Part shown: one piece after another, positions 45,325-53,425 of the stretch | Layout: the number at the start of each line of letters is the position of its first letter | How positions within the stretch are numbered: the stretch's first letter is position 1 | Source: CAWCDJ01 sp963836015 | GTDB taxonomy: Bacteria > Acidobacteriota > Terriglobia > Bryobacterales > Bryobacteraceae | Direction: 5' to 3' | Length of the DNA: 64,000 nt | Assembly: GCA_963836015.1 (NCBI GenBank) | Contig: CAWIIF010000004.1 | Span: 1,302,001-1,366,000 of the forward strand | Notes under the pieces: generated by a model | Databases searched by the model: none | Told to the model about the DNA's origin: nothing | What the model saw: the letters and a program-made list of their open reading frames with translations, nothing else | Translations under genes and position numbers: made by a program

Positions 45325-46911
45325 ATGAGGAAATTTTTTCTGCTGGCTGTGGCGGCGTGTGCGCCTGTAATTCTCGCCGATACTTATCCGCGCCAGCCCG
45401 GCATCGACGTTCAACATTATATTTTTCGCGTTACCCTCAGCGATCAAACCGATCAGATCTCGGGTCAAACTACGATTGTCGTGCGCTTCGTGGATGCCGG
45501 CGTCACGCATATCGCGTTCGATCTCGCGTCGCCCGGCGGCGGCACGGGCATGACGGTGGACGAAGTCACTTCGGGCGGTGCCGCCGTTTCCCACTCGCAC
45601 AAGGCGAACCGTCTCGAACTCACTCTTCCGTCAGCCCCGGAGCGTGGAGAGCAGCGCGAATTTACGGTGAAGTACCACGGCGTCCCGGCCGACGGTCTCA
45701 AAATCGTCAAAAACAAATACGGTGAGCGGTGTTTTTTCGCGTCCAACTGGCCGGATTTCGCCCGCCAGTGGCTGCCTACAGTCGATCATCCCTACGACAA
45801 GGCCACCGGCGAGTTCATCGTCACCGCACCGGCGCAATACCAGGTGGTGGCGAACGGTCTGCTGGTGGAGACGCTCGATCTGGGGGATGGCCGCCGCACC
45901 ACCCACTGGAAGCAGTCCGAACCGATTGCCACCTGGCTCTACAGCATCGGTGTGGCGCAGTTCGCAGCGCGCCGGTTCGGCTCTGCGGCGGGGATTCCGC
46001 TGCAAACGTGGGTCTACCATCAGGATCGCGATGCGGGAATCGGCACGTTCGAAGGACCTACCCGTCAGGCCATCGAATTCTTCAGCTCGCACATCGGCCC
46101 GTATCCTTATGACAAGCTCGCCGCCGTGCAATCCGCCGGGAACGGGGGCGGCATGGAGGTGGCCAGTTCGATCTTCTATGGCGAGAAAACCGTGACCGGC
46201 CGTCCTGCGACGGGCCTGGTGGCTCACGAGACGGCCCACCAATGGTTCGGCGATTCGGTCACCGAAAAAGACTGGGACGATGTCTGGCTGAGCGAGGGCT
46301 TCGCCACCTATTTCGCCCTGCTGGCCACCGAGCACTATCAAGGCCGCGATGCCTTCATCGCCGGTCTCACGCGCGCGCGTTCCAGCATTTTCGCGGCCGA
46401 GAAGCGCATGCCGGGAGTGGCCGTGGTGCAGGACAAGCCTTGGAAGGGCATCCCCAACCAGATCGTTTACCAGAAGGGCGGCTGGACGCTGCATATTCTT
46501 CGCGGGGAGATCGGCACCGAGAAATTTTGGGCGGGTATTCGCGAATACTACCGGCGTTATCGCGACAGCAACGCCTCCACCGCCGATTTCCGCAGGGTGA
46601 TGGAAGAGGTCTCCGGCGCGGACCTGGGCTGGTTCTTCCAGCAATGGCTGTACCGTCCCGGGTCGCCCGTCGTCGAAGGCAGTTGGAAGTACGCCGCCGC
46701 GGCGAAGAAGATCGTGATCGACCTCGCACAGACGCAGGCGGACGACGCGTACCGCCTGCCGCTCGAGATCGGCGTCGACGGCAAAATCGAGAAGGTCGAT
46801 ATGCGCTCGAAGCAGCAGCGCTTCGAGATCGAGGCCGCATCGGAGCCGGCCCGGGTCGAGTTGGATCCCAATACCTGGATCCTGATGGACGCGAAGTTTT
46901 TCAAACGGTGA
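45325..46911 (+). CDS. Secreted M1-family zinc aminopeptidase
   Basis: A 528-residue exported metallopeptidase. The signal peptide is about 18 residues (RKFFLLAVAACAPVILA). The N-terminal domain is a beta-saddle (VQHYIFRVTLSDQTDQI and so on). The catalytic domain has the substrate loop GNGGGMEVAS in place of GAMEN and the zinc motif HETAHQWFGD, followed by WLSEGFATYFA, with the third zinc Glu at the standard distance. The C-terminal part ends in a beta-sandwich, LPLEIGVDGKIEKVDM. It lacks the large helical C-domain of aminopeptidase N, like other short bacterial members. AAGGGGG precedes the ATG, with a TATAGT box near 45297. It is followed six bases later by the M24 peptidase. Confidence 0.92.
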   Translation: MRKFFLLAVAACAPVILADTYPRQPGIDVQHYIFRVTLSDQTDQISGQTTIVVRFVDAGVTHIAFDLASPGGGTGMTVDEVTSGGAAVSHSHKANRLELTLPSAPERGEQREFTVKYHGVPADGLKIVKNKYGERCFFASNWPDFARQWLPTVDHPYDKATGEFIVTAPAQYQVVANGLLVETLDLGDGRRTTHWKQSEPIATWLYSIGVAQFAARRFGSAAGIPLQTWVYHQDRDAGIGTFEGPTRQAIEFFSSHIGPYPYDKLAAVQSAGNGGGMEVASSIFYGEKTVTGRPATGLVAHETAHQWFGDSVTEKDWDDVWLSEGFATYFALLATEHYQGRDAFIAGLTRARSSIFAAEKRMPGVAVVQDKPWKGIPNQIVYQKGGWTLHILRGEIGTEKFWAGIREYYRRYRDSNASTADFRRVMEEVSGADLGWFFQQWLYRPGSPVVEGSWKYAAAAKKIVIDLAQTQADDAYRLPLEIGVDGKIEKVDMRSKQQRFEIEAASEPARVELDPNTWILMDAKFFKR

Positions 46912-46917
46912 ACGACA

Positions 46918-48327
46918 ATGCGCACGCTTCTTCTGGCAGTCCTGACTCTCGCGCCGCTGGCCGCGCAGCCGGTCATCACGGATGTCTTTCCGCCCGCCGA
47001 ATACGCCGCGCGCCGCGCCCGTGTAATGGCCGCGATCGGCGACGGCGTCGCCATCCTGCAAGGCACCACCGAGCGTCCCGGCGAGCAGCCGCTGCGCCAG
47101 AGCAACCAGTTCTTCTATGTCTCCGGAGTGGTGGAGCCGCGCGCCATCCTGGTAATTGACGGCCGTGCAAAGCGCTCCACGCTGTTCCTGAACCCGCGCA
47201 GCGAGCGCCGCGAGAAAATCATGTTCGGCCCCGGGCTCTATCCCGGCGAGGAGGCCGTCCGCACCACCGGCATCGAAGCCGTTCTGCCGCGCGAAGAGTT
47301 CGCCCAGTCACTGGCCGCAATCGCGGCCGAAGGACGCACTATCTACACGCCGCACCGCCCGGAAGTGCTCGGCAGCGCCTCCGCCTACGACCCCGCCGCG
47401 CTCGCTCGCGCCACGAAGAGCGATCCGTGGGATGGCCGGCCGTCGCGTGAGGAGGCTTTCCTCGCGAAGCTCGAGGCGGCCGCGCCGCACTCGCCGGTCC
47501 GCGACCTCGACCCCATCCTCGATCAACTCCGCGGCACCAAGGACGCCCTCGAGATCCAGATCATCCGCGAAGCCACCGACATTACCGGCAAGGCCATCGT
47601 CGAAGCCATGCGAGACGCGCGGCCCGGCATGCGTGAATACGAGTTGCAGGCGGATGCCGAGTTCGTCTTCAAGAAGTTCGGATCCTATGGAGCCGCCTAT
47701 TTCGCGCTGATCGCCACCGGCCCCAACACGTTCTACTCGCATTACCACAAGGACACCGCGGTGCTTCGCGACGGCGACCTGGTGCAGTTCGACTACGCTC
47801 CGGACTACAAGTATTACTGCTCGGACGTCACCCGCGTCTTTCCCGCCAACGGCAAGTTCACGGCGCGGCAAAAGGAGTTCTACAACATCTACCTGCGGCT
47901 CTACCAGGCGCTCATGAGCTCGATCCGGGTCCATGTCCGCCCGGACGAGATCATGAAGCAGGTTGTCGTGAAGATGGATGCCGTGTTGGCCTCTTATCCC
48001 TTCACCGACGACCGGATTCACAAGGCCGCGGAGGCTTTCGTGGAGCGCTATCGGAACAACCGTTCGAACAGCCTGGGGCACACGGTCGGGATGGAGGTGC
48101 ACGATGTTCGCAACCCCACCGAGACGCTCGAGCCCGGCCAGATCTTCACCATCGAGCCGGCCATGACGATTCCCGAAGAGCACGTAGGCATCCGGCTGGA
48201 GGACATCATTCTGATGACGGATGCGGGATACGAGAACCTCTCAGCTTTTGTGCCCATCGAAATCGCCGACATCGAGAAGCTGATGGCGGTGCATCACGGC
48301 CTCAGTGACGCGTTGTACCAGCGGTGA
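46918..48327 (+). CDS. Secreted M24-family Xaa-Pro aminopeptidase
   Basis: A 469-residue pita-bread-fold metallopeptidase. The signal peptide spans about 18 residues (ending LAAQP). The N-terminal AMP_N domain contains EYAARRARVMAAIGDGVAIL. The catalytic domain has the two-metal ligand set: VQFDYAPDYKYYCSDVTR (two Asp), LGHTVGMEVHD (His), IEPAMTIPEE (Glu) and IRLEDIILMTDAG (Glu). It should cleave an N-terminal residue before proline. It follows the M1 peptidase by six bases, and the two exported peptidases probably act together on extracellular peptides. Confidence 0.92.
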   Translation: MRTLLLAVLTLAPLAAQPVITDVFPPAEYAARRARVMAAIGDGVAILQGTTERPGEQPLRQSNQFFYVSGVVEPRAILVIDGRAKRSTLFLNPRSERREKIMFGPGLYPGEEAVRTTGIEAVLPREEFAQSLAAIAAEGRTIYTPHRPEVLGSASAYDPAALARATKSDPWDGRPSREEAFLAKLEAAAPHSPVRDLDPILDQLRGTKDALEIQIIREATDITGKAIVEAMRDARPGMREYELQADAEFVFKKFGSYGAAYFALIATGPNTFYSHYHKDTAVLRDGDLVQFDYAPDYKYYCSDVTRVFPANGKFTARQKEFYNIYLRLYQALMSSIRVHVRPDEIMKQVVVKMDAVLASYPFTDDRIHKAAEAFVERYRNNRSNSLGHTVGMEVHDVRNPTETLEPGQIFTIEPAMTIPEEHVGIRLEDIILMTDAGYENLSAFVPIEIADIEKLMAVHHGLSDALYQR

Positions 48328-48337
48328 AGATGGCCGG

Positions 48338-49990
48338 CTAGTACCCCGCCGCAGCCAACCTTCGCCAGGCGTCCTCCGCCTCCGGGTCCGGCACGCGCTT
48401 CAATTCGATGTAGCGGCCCAGCCAGCGCCGCGCCCGTTGGAAATCGCCGACTTTCGAAAACACCTGGCCCAGGGCGCGCGCGCATCTCGGATACTCCGGT
48501 TCGCCGGTGAGGTGCGCGTCGCATTGCTGCTCCAGGTAGTCCAGCACACGCGTGCCGGGCTGTGCTTCCACGCCCTCCGGAGGACGCCGCATGAAAACCA
48601 CCGCGGCGGAATCGCCATAGACCAGCTTCCACTCGGTCTGCTGGGGGTCGGCCAGGGCAGGGGCCAGCAGATAAGTCAAGCCATTCTCGTATTCGAATCC
48701 GTTGATCACGATAGTCTGTATGCCGTAACGGTCCAACAGTTGCTGCGCATCCGGCTTTCCGTCGCCGGCATCGTGGTTGTAAAGGATGCGCACATAATCC
48801 TGAAACACCGATTCGCTCAGCGCGCGGCCGTCGACAAATACCTTCTCGTGCGGCCACAAGCGCCACATCAGGTATCCGCCGAACTCCCAGGTGTTGAACA
48901 GAGGGCCGGTGACGTGGTGAGCCAGCAGGAAATCGGCGGCGCCGGAAGGCCACCGCCAATCCTCCACTCGCGGCCGAAACGAGCCGAGCGCGGCGATTCC
49001 CGCGATCATGGCCGCGGCGGCCGCCGGCAGGACATAGCGCGGCAGCCTCTTCCAGGCCGGGGCGTAGGAGAAGATCGCCACCGGCGCGAACCAGCCGGTC
49101 AGGACGATGTTGCGCCGTGCCGTCAGCGCCGCCGCCGCAAAAGCTGCGAACAGCAGCCAGTCCGCCAGGCGAACCCGCTTGCGCTGCCATACCAGCACGG
49201 CAGCGCCGGCCGCCAGCAGAGTACTGAATGCGCTGGGAGGCCACAGCGCCGGCGGCTGCCATTCCAGCAGCCGCGAGGTGAGGAAGCTTCCGCGATAATG
49301 CAGCAGGATCTCGACAATCCGGTAGCCGTTCGGATTCAGCCCCGAGGCCACCGCGGCGACCGCTGCTGAAAGGAACAGCGCGCGGTCCGGCTTCCGCCTC
49401 CAGAGCGCCTCCGCGACATACGCGCCCAGCACCACCAGCCCCAAAAAGTACCCGCCGTGGCAGTTGGCCCAGACCACCATCAGGGGCGGCAGCAGCCATA
49501 ACCGGCGCCGGTACTCGAGCAGCGCCACGAACGTCGCGAGCAGGAGGAACGTCACCAGGTACGGCCGGTCCGCCGCGAAGCCGGCGGCCACGGTTCCAGC
49601 CGCCAGCGCGGCTGCCAGCCCGCGATAGAACCCGCCGCACCTGCGCCAGACCACCAGCCCGGCAAGCCCGCAAAATGCCGCCAGCAGCAGCGCCCGGGCC
49701 AGCACGACTCCGCCGAAGCCCGCGCCGCGCCATACCAGGTACATCAGCGCCTGCGCCAGCCATTCGTGCGTCAGGTTGAAGTGCCGCGTGAGCGCTTCGC
49801 CGGGATAGGCTTCGCCCGCTCCCGCGGTTGTATAGGCGAACGGGTCGGGAGCCGGCAGGCGGTGCGTTTCCCATAAATACTGGCCGGTTTTCAGGTGCCA
49901 CCAGAAGTCCGGGTCGGAAATCGGTCGCGAAAACCAGCTCGCCAGAAGAATCGCCGCAAGCACCAGGAGCAGTTTTTCGCGATGCATCAT
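48338..49990 (-). CDS. Polytopic membrane protein, GT-C-like, with TPR-like C-terminus
   Basis: A 550-residue protein with about ten hydrophobic segments. After the first helix comes SDPDFWWHLKTGQYLWETH, an acidic loop motif like that of GT-C glycosyltransferases and frequent in acidobacterial membrane proteins. The helices include LLLAAFCGLAGLVVW and FLLLATFVALLEYR. The last 100 residues are soluble and end in a helix-turn-helix resembling a tetratricopeptide repeat (ALGQVFSKVGDFQRARRWLG). No donor or acceptor can be predicted. It is convergent with the M24 peptidase gene (10 bases apart). Two ATG codons, 49990 and 49987, are equivalent. Confidence 0.75.
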   Translation of the reverse strand: MMHREKLLLVLAAILLASWFSRPISDPDFWWHLKTGQYLWETHRLPAPDPFAYTTAGAGEAYPGEALTRHFNLTHEWLAQALMYLVWRGAGFGGVVLARALLLAAFCGLAGLVVWRRCGGFYRGLAAALAAGTVAAGFAADRPYLVTFLLLATFVALLEYRRRLWLLPPLMVVWANCHGGYFLGLVVLGAYVAEALWRRKPDRALFLSAAVAAVASGLNPNGYRIVEILLHYRGSFLTSRLLEWQPPALWPPSAFSTLLAAGAAVLVWQRKRVRLADWLLFAAFAAAALTARRNIVLTGWFAPVAIFSYAPAWKRLPRYVLPAAAAAMIAGIAALGSFRPRVEDWRWPSGAADFLLAHHVTGPLFNTWEFGGYLMWRLWPHEKVFVDGRALSESVFQDYVRILYNHDAGDGKPDAQQLLDRYGIQTIVINGFEYENGLTYLLAPALADPQQTEWKLVYGDSAAVVFMRRPPEGVEAQPGTRVLDYLEQQCDAHLTGEPEYPRCARALGQVFSKVGDFQRARRWLGRYIELKRVPDPEAEDAWRRLAAAGY

Positions 49991-50029
49991 CGTTCAGTAC
50001 CAGAGGGCTGCGCCCGATTGTACAAAAGA

Positions 50030-50058
50030 TAGACTGTCCGGGCGTTCCGGAATAGATT
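50030..50058 (+). promoter_or_regulatory. Candidate promoter for the plus-strand small RNA
   Basis: TAGACT (50030-50035), 17 bases, TAGATT (50053-50058). Each box matches four or five of six consensus bases. The predicted start is near 50065. It lies between a minus-strand start at 49990 and a minus-strand stop at 50181, where no plus-strand gene exists. Confidence 0.4.
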
Positions 50059-50064
50059 ACGATC

Positions 50065-50158
50065 AAAATCGATCGTCTAACGCGCAAATAGAGACACTGT
50101 CGCGGCTGTCGTTTCGCCTCTTATTGGATCCCTCCAGAAACGGCAGCCGCCTTTTTTT
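50065..50158 (+). ncRNA. Candidate small RNA (about 95 bases) ending at an intrinsic terminator
   Basis: A plus-strand transcript running from a possible start near 50065 to the terminator at 50102-50158. Its 5' part can form a short stem (ACGATC with GATCGT near 50060-50075), and it has no start codon with a ribosome site. It is flanked by genes on the other strand only, so it is an independent unit if real. The 5' end is uncertain. Confidence 0.4.
50102..50158 (+). terminator. Intrinsic terminator on the plus strand
   Basis: GCGGCTGTCGTTT (50102-50114) pairs with AAACGGCAGCCGC (50138-50150): 13 pairs, one of them G-U, with a 23-base loop. One base later there are seven consecutive T (50152-50158). 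On the opposite strand the stem is not followed by T, so it works for plus-strand transcripts. No annotated plus-strand gene precedes it. Confidence 0.75.
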
Positions 50159-50180
50159 CGATGCAAGCGGTGCCTGCGCG

Positions 50181-50516
50181 TCAGTCGTGCTTCCCGAATC
50201 TCCGCAGCCGCAACATCTCCACCAGCGAGATGTAGAGATTTACTACTCCCAATCCACTCACCGCTCCCCGCAGGTACATGTTGTCCCAGTATTGGTGCCA
50301 CTGCGGAATCCATGACGAAAAGAAGTTGTTGTCCCAATACTCCGTCCAGGGAAACACCGTCAGAAAGAACCCGATCTCCAGGCAGAAAGTGATGAAGAGG
50401 ACGGCCGACATTTTGTGGTACCACCGGTATTCGGGCATGCTAAGTGGGATCGGTCCCGGCAGGGCTTCGCTCGCGGCCGGCGGAATACCCTTGGTTTCGG
50501 GTCCGGTCGGCATCAT
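50181..50516 (-). CDS. Small two-helix membrane protein
   Basis: A 111-residue protein with two predicted transmembrane helices, MSAVLFITFCLEIGFFLTVFP and, near the end, SGLGVVNLYISLVEML. Between them lies an aromatic loop with WTEYWDN and HQYWDN. The first 30 residues are Pro-rich and soluble. It overlaps the rnhB stop by four bases (ATGA at 50516), so it is translationally coupled to rnhB and sits at the end of the ffh operon. I know no function; its position suggests only shared expression. Confidence 0.72.
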   Translation of the reverse strand: MMPTGPETKGIPPAASEALPGPIPLSMPEYRWYHKMSAVLFITFCLEIGFFLTVFPWTEYWDNNFFSSWIPQWHQYWDNMYLRGAVSGLGVVNLYISLVEMLRLRRFGKHD

Positions 50517-51199
50517 GCGGCGCCTGCCGTGTCGAATAGCTCCATCTGCGGATTGTAATCGATGGGAAATCGGGAATGGGCGCGCACCGGCTCGAAGCTC
50601 AAACGGTGCAGCGGGGTCGGACCGTAGCGTTCGAGCGCCCGGTAGTGCTCCGGCGTGGAGTAGCCTTTGTGCGAGGCCAGCCCGTACTCCGGAAAGACGG
50701 TGTCCCAGACGCGCATCAGGGCATCGCGCCACACCTTGGCGAGAATCGAGGCGGCCGCGATGGCGTGGCACCGCTCATCGCCTTTGATCAGCGCGCGCTG
50801 CGGAAGGGGCAGATCGATCGCCACCGCGTCCACCAGGAGGAAATCCGGCTGGGGAGCGAGGCGGCTCACCGCGATGCGCATAGCGATACGGGAAGCCTGG
50901 TAGATGTTGACGTGGTCGATAGCGGCCGCGTCCACCGCGGCCACCGCGTATGCCACGGCGCGCTCCCGGATGCGCTCCGCCAACACTTCGCGCCGCTCGG
51001 GCTCGAGCTGTTTGCTGTCGTTCAGGCCACGCACCGGACGATCCGGGCACAGGATCACCGCCGCCGCCACCACCGGGCCGAAGAGCGCACCGCGGCCTAC
51101 TTCATCGACCCCAGCCACACCCGCGAAGCCGCGGACGCGCAGCTCTCGTTCGAGCGTCGCCTCACAACGGAATTTGCTACCCGCCGGCTCGGGTCGCAT
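50513..51199 (-). CDS. rnhB: Ribonuclease HII
   Basis: A 228-residue enzyme that removes RNA from RNA-DNA hybrids and starts repair of single ribonucleotides in DNA. The catalytic motif AGVDEVGRGALFGPV contains the first Asp-Glu pair. The remaining acidic residues are in ILCPDRPVRGLNDSKQL, PDFLLVDAV and VWRDALM. There is an N-terminal extension of about 30 residues and a C-terminal tail. It follows rplS by 16 bases in the order trmD-rplS-rnhB commonly seen in bacteria, and overlaps the small membrane protein gene downstream. Confidence 0.94.
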   Translation of the reverse strand: MRPEPAGSKFRCEATLERELRVRGFAGVAGVDEVGRGALFGPVVAAAVILCPDRPVRGLNDSKQLEPERREVLAERIRERAVAYAVAAVDAAAIDHVNIYQASRIAMRIAVSRLAPQPDFLLVDAVAIDLPLPQRALIKGDERCHAIAAASILAKVWRDALMRVWDTVFPEYGLASHKGYSTPEHYRALERYGPTPLHRLSFEPVRAHSRFPIDYNPQMELFDTAGAA

Positions 51200-51215
51200 G
51201 AAGAGCCTTGTCGGT

Positions 51216-51563
51216 TTAGGAGCGTTCTTTCAGGCGGGCAGCCTTGCCGCGCAAACCGCGCAGGTAATAGAGCTTGGCGCGCCGCACGCGCCCGGTCCGC
51301 ACGACATCGATGTGATCGATCACCCGCGCATTGACCGGGAAGATTCGCTCTACGCCCTGGCCGAAGCTGACCTTGCGCACCGTGATGCTCTCGCCCATCC
51401 CGATGTTGTTGCGGGCAATCACCGTGCCTTCGAATGCCTGCAATCGCTCTTTGTCGCCTTCTTTGATCTTGACGTGTACGCGGATCGTATCGCCCGGCCG
51501 GAAGGTCGGAATGTCACTCCGCTTGTTCTTGTTAATAAACTTGGTCAACAGCGCGTTCTGCAT
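51216..51563 (-). CDS. rplS: Ribosomal protein L19 (bL19)
   Basis: A 115-residue ribosomal protein located at the 30S-50S interface. It has the standard motifs IPTFRPGDTIRVHVKI, RLQAFEGTVIAR, ESITVRKVSFGQGVERIFP and the Arg-rich C-terminus RAKLYYLRGLRGKAARLKE. I start at the ATG at 51563 (MQNALLTKF), which has AAGGA six bases upstream; five codons upstream another ATG would add residues not found in the family. It follows trmD by 18 bases. Confidence 0.96.
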   Translation of the reverse strand: MQNALLTKFINKNKRSDIPTFRPGDTIRVHVKIKEGDKERLQAFEGTVIARNNIGMGESITVRKVSFGQGVERIFPVNARVIDHIDVVRTGRVRRAKLYYLRGLRGKAARLKERS

Positions 51564-51581
51564 GGAAATTCCTTGAAACAA

Positions 51582-52274
51582 TTATCTTAGCAAATCGGGC
51601 CGCAGCCGCGCCGTCTTCTGGAGCGCCGCGCCCTTGCGGAATTTGCGAATCTCTTCGTGATTCCCGTTCAGCAGTACCTCGGGGGCCTTCCAGCCGCGAA
51701 ACTCGGCGGGACGCGTCCAGTGGGGGCAGTCGAGCAGCCCTTCGCCGTGGCCCGTTTCCTGAAACGATTCGAAGGCCGCGGAACTCTCGTTGCCCAGCAC
51801 TCCGGGCAGCAGGCGGGCCACCGTGTCCACGACCACTGCCGCCGCCAGCTCCCCGCCGCTCAGCACGTAGTTGCCGATGGAAACTTCGTCATCCGCCAGG
51901 TATTCGGCGACGCGCTCGTCCACGCCTTCGTAACGCCCGCAAATCAGCAGCAGTTCCTTCTCCCCGCTCAGGCGGTTGGCCATCGCCTGGTCGAACATGC
52001 GTCCCTGCGCCGAAAGCAGAACGACTCTCTGCCCGGGCCGGCGCTCCGGCCAGATGGATTCCACGGCCAGAAAGACCGGCTCCGGTTTCAACACCATGCC
52101 CTCGCCCCCCCCGAAGGGGCGGTCGTCCACGGTCTTGTGGCGGTCGGACGTCCAGTCGCGCAGATTGTGGATGCGGATATCGAGCAGTCCCGCGTCCTTT
52201 CCGCGCTTCACCACGCCATGGGCGAACGGACCTTCGAAAAACTCCGGGAAAATCGTGAGCACGTGGAAAATCAC
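51582..52274 (-). CDS. trmD: tRNA (guanine-N1-)-methyltransferase
   Basis: A 230-residue SAM-dependent enzyme that methylates G37 of tRNAs, protecting the reading frame. The deep-knot SAM site is present: LLICGRYEGVDERV and IGNYVLSGGELAA. FGGGEGMVLKPEPVF and DCPHWTRPAEFRGWKAPEVLLNGNH (positions about 190-215) are also typical. It overlaps rimM by four bases, consistent with the conserved rimM-trmD coupling. Confidence 0.96.
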   Translation of the reverse strand: MIFHVLTIFPEFFEGPFAHGVVKRGKDAGLLDIRIHNLRDWTSDRHKTVDDRPFGGGEGMVLKPEPVFLAVESIWPERRPGQRVVLLSAQGRMFDQAMANRLSGEKELLLICGRYEGVDERVAEYLADDEVSIGNYVLSGGELAAAVVVDTVARLLPGVLGNESSAAFESFQETGHGEGLLDCPHWTRPAEFRGWKAPEVLLNGNHEEIRKFRKGAALQKTARLRPDLLR

Positions 52275-52801
52275 GGCCGGTTCAAATCCCTCAAGCCCTC
52301 GGGTAATTCCACTACGATACGCTTCGCCGCCGGGTCGATTTCCACGCAGATGGACCGCGCGAAGGGCACCAGCAGGCCGCCGTTCACCACCAGCAGGCCG
52401 GTGCCTCCGCCGTCCTCCAGCTTCGTGACGCGGCCGAGCGATTCCCCGGACCTACGGTCCACCACGTCGCAGCCGACCAGGTCGGAGTCGAAATACTCGC
52501 CTTCCTCGAGCGGCGCCCGCTCGGCCACCGGCACACGCACCTCGGCGCGCGCCAGTGCCTCGGCTTCGGAGATGGAATCGATCCCGCGGAATTTGAAGAT
52601 CAGCGTGCCGGAATGGAACCAGGCCGATTCCACCTCCGCCGTGCGCAGCAGTTTTCCGGAAGCGTCGAACAGACTGACTTCCCGAAGCTGCTGGTAGCGT
52701 TCCGGCTTGCTGCTCAGCGCGAACGCAGTAATCTCGCCCCGGTTGCCGCGCGTCTTGCCGAGCACGGCCACCGCGACCCAACCGGCTTCGGGCTCGCTCA
52801 C
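52271..52801 (-). CDS. rimM: Ribosome maturation factor RimM
   Basis: A 176-residue factor for 16S rRNA maturation in the 30S head. The N-terminal domain has VAVLGKTRGNRGEITAFAL. The central YFDSDLVGCDVVD leads into the PRC-barrel part, with SLGRVTKLEDGGGTGLLVVNGG and VPFARSICVEIDPAAKRIVV. It overlaps khpA and trmD by four bases on either side, so the three are tightly coupled. It is of normal length. Confidence 0.94.
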   Translation of the reverse strand: MSEPEAGWVAVAVLGKTRGNRGEITAFALSSKPERYQQLREVSLFDASGKLLRTAEVESAWFHSGTLIFKFRGIDSISEAEALARAEVRVPVAERAPLEEGEYFDSDLVGCDVVDRRSGESLGRVTKLEDGGGTGLLVVNGGLLVPFARSICVEIDPAAKRIVVELPEGLRDLNRP

Positions 52802-53028
52802 TCGAGGATTTCCAGCGTGAAGCGGCGGTTCAACTTCATGCCGGCTGCCCCGAGGATGGTTCGAATCGAGCGTGCCGTGCGGCCTTGCTTGCCGATCACC
52901 TTTCCGAGATCGCTGGGGGCTACCTTCAACTCGAGCACGGTTACCTGCTCCCCCTGCACTTCTCGGACGGATACTTCCTCCGGGATGTCTACCAGAGCTT
53001 TCGCAATATCTTCAATGAGCTGTCTCAT
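52798..53028 (-). CDS. khpA: KH-domain RNA-binding protein KhpA
   Basis: A 76-residue single KH domain protein that binds RNA, in other bacteria as a partner of KhpB. The GxxG loop is in DLGKVIGKQGRTARSIRTIL. The N-terminus RQLIEDIAKALVDIPEEV is standard. It lies between rpsP and rimM, its usual place, and overlaps rimM by four bases. The 117-base gap before it holds an RNA-structure candidate. Confidence 0.93.
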   Translation of the reverse strand: MRQLIEDIAKALVDIPEEVSVREVQGEQVTVLELKVAPSDLGKVIGKQGRTARSIRTILGAAGMKLNRRFTLEILE

Positions 53029-53052
53029 TACCCCGCCTCCCTAAAGCTCATG

Positions 53053-53129
53053 GTAACTGAACGTTGAGGGTGGAAAGACGGAAATTCTCTTGTAGGGAGT
53101 CCCCTACCCGTTCTGTTTCTTACAGTTAC
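53053..53129 (-). other. Structured spacer between rpsP and khpA
   Basis: In the 117-base gap an outer inverted repeat, GTAACTG (53053-53059) with CAGTTAC (53123-53129), encloses a hairpin GTAGGG-AGTC-CCCTAC (53092-53107). The whole can fold into a closed stem with an inner stem-loop in the operon transcript. It may be a processing site, an attenuator or a protein-binding element; no T-run follows the stem. Confidence 0.45.
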
Positions 53130-53145
53130 ACGCCGCGACGGTTGT

Positions 53146-53403
53146 TTAGGCCACGGGTTGCGCGGCGGCGGCGGGATTCTTCTCGAGTAACCCCTTGACG
53201 GTCTCGGACAACTGGGCGCCGTTCTTGGTCCAGTATTCGATCCGGTCGTGCTTCAAAAGCACCTGCGCCGGGTTGGTCACAGGGTTGTAATGGCCGACTA
53301 CTTCCAGGTTGCGGCCATTCCGGGCCCGCTCCTTCTCAATCACGACAACGCGGTAAAACGGCTTCTTCTTGGCGCCGAAACGCGCCAGGCGAATCATCAG
53401 CAT
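53146..53403 (-). CDS. rpsP: Ribosomal protein S16 (bS16)
   Basis: An 85-residue ribosomal protein. Family motifs are MIRLARFGAKKKPFYRVVV, ARNGRNLEVVGHYNP and IEYWTKNGAQLSETVKGLL. I start at the ATG at 53403 (MLMIRLARF), with GGAG five bases upstream; a longer reading would begin just inside the end of ffh. It lies 22 bases after ffh. Full length with an Ala-rich tail. Confidence 0.96.
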   Translation of the reverse strand: MLMIRLARFGAKKKPFYRVVVIEKERARNGRNLEVVGHYNPVTNPAQVLLKHDRIEYWTKNGAQLSETVKGLLEKNPAAAAQPVA

Positions 53404-53425
53404 CGAAACTCCAACATGTAAGATC

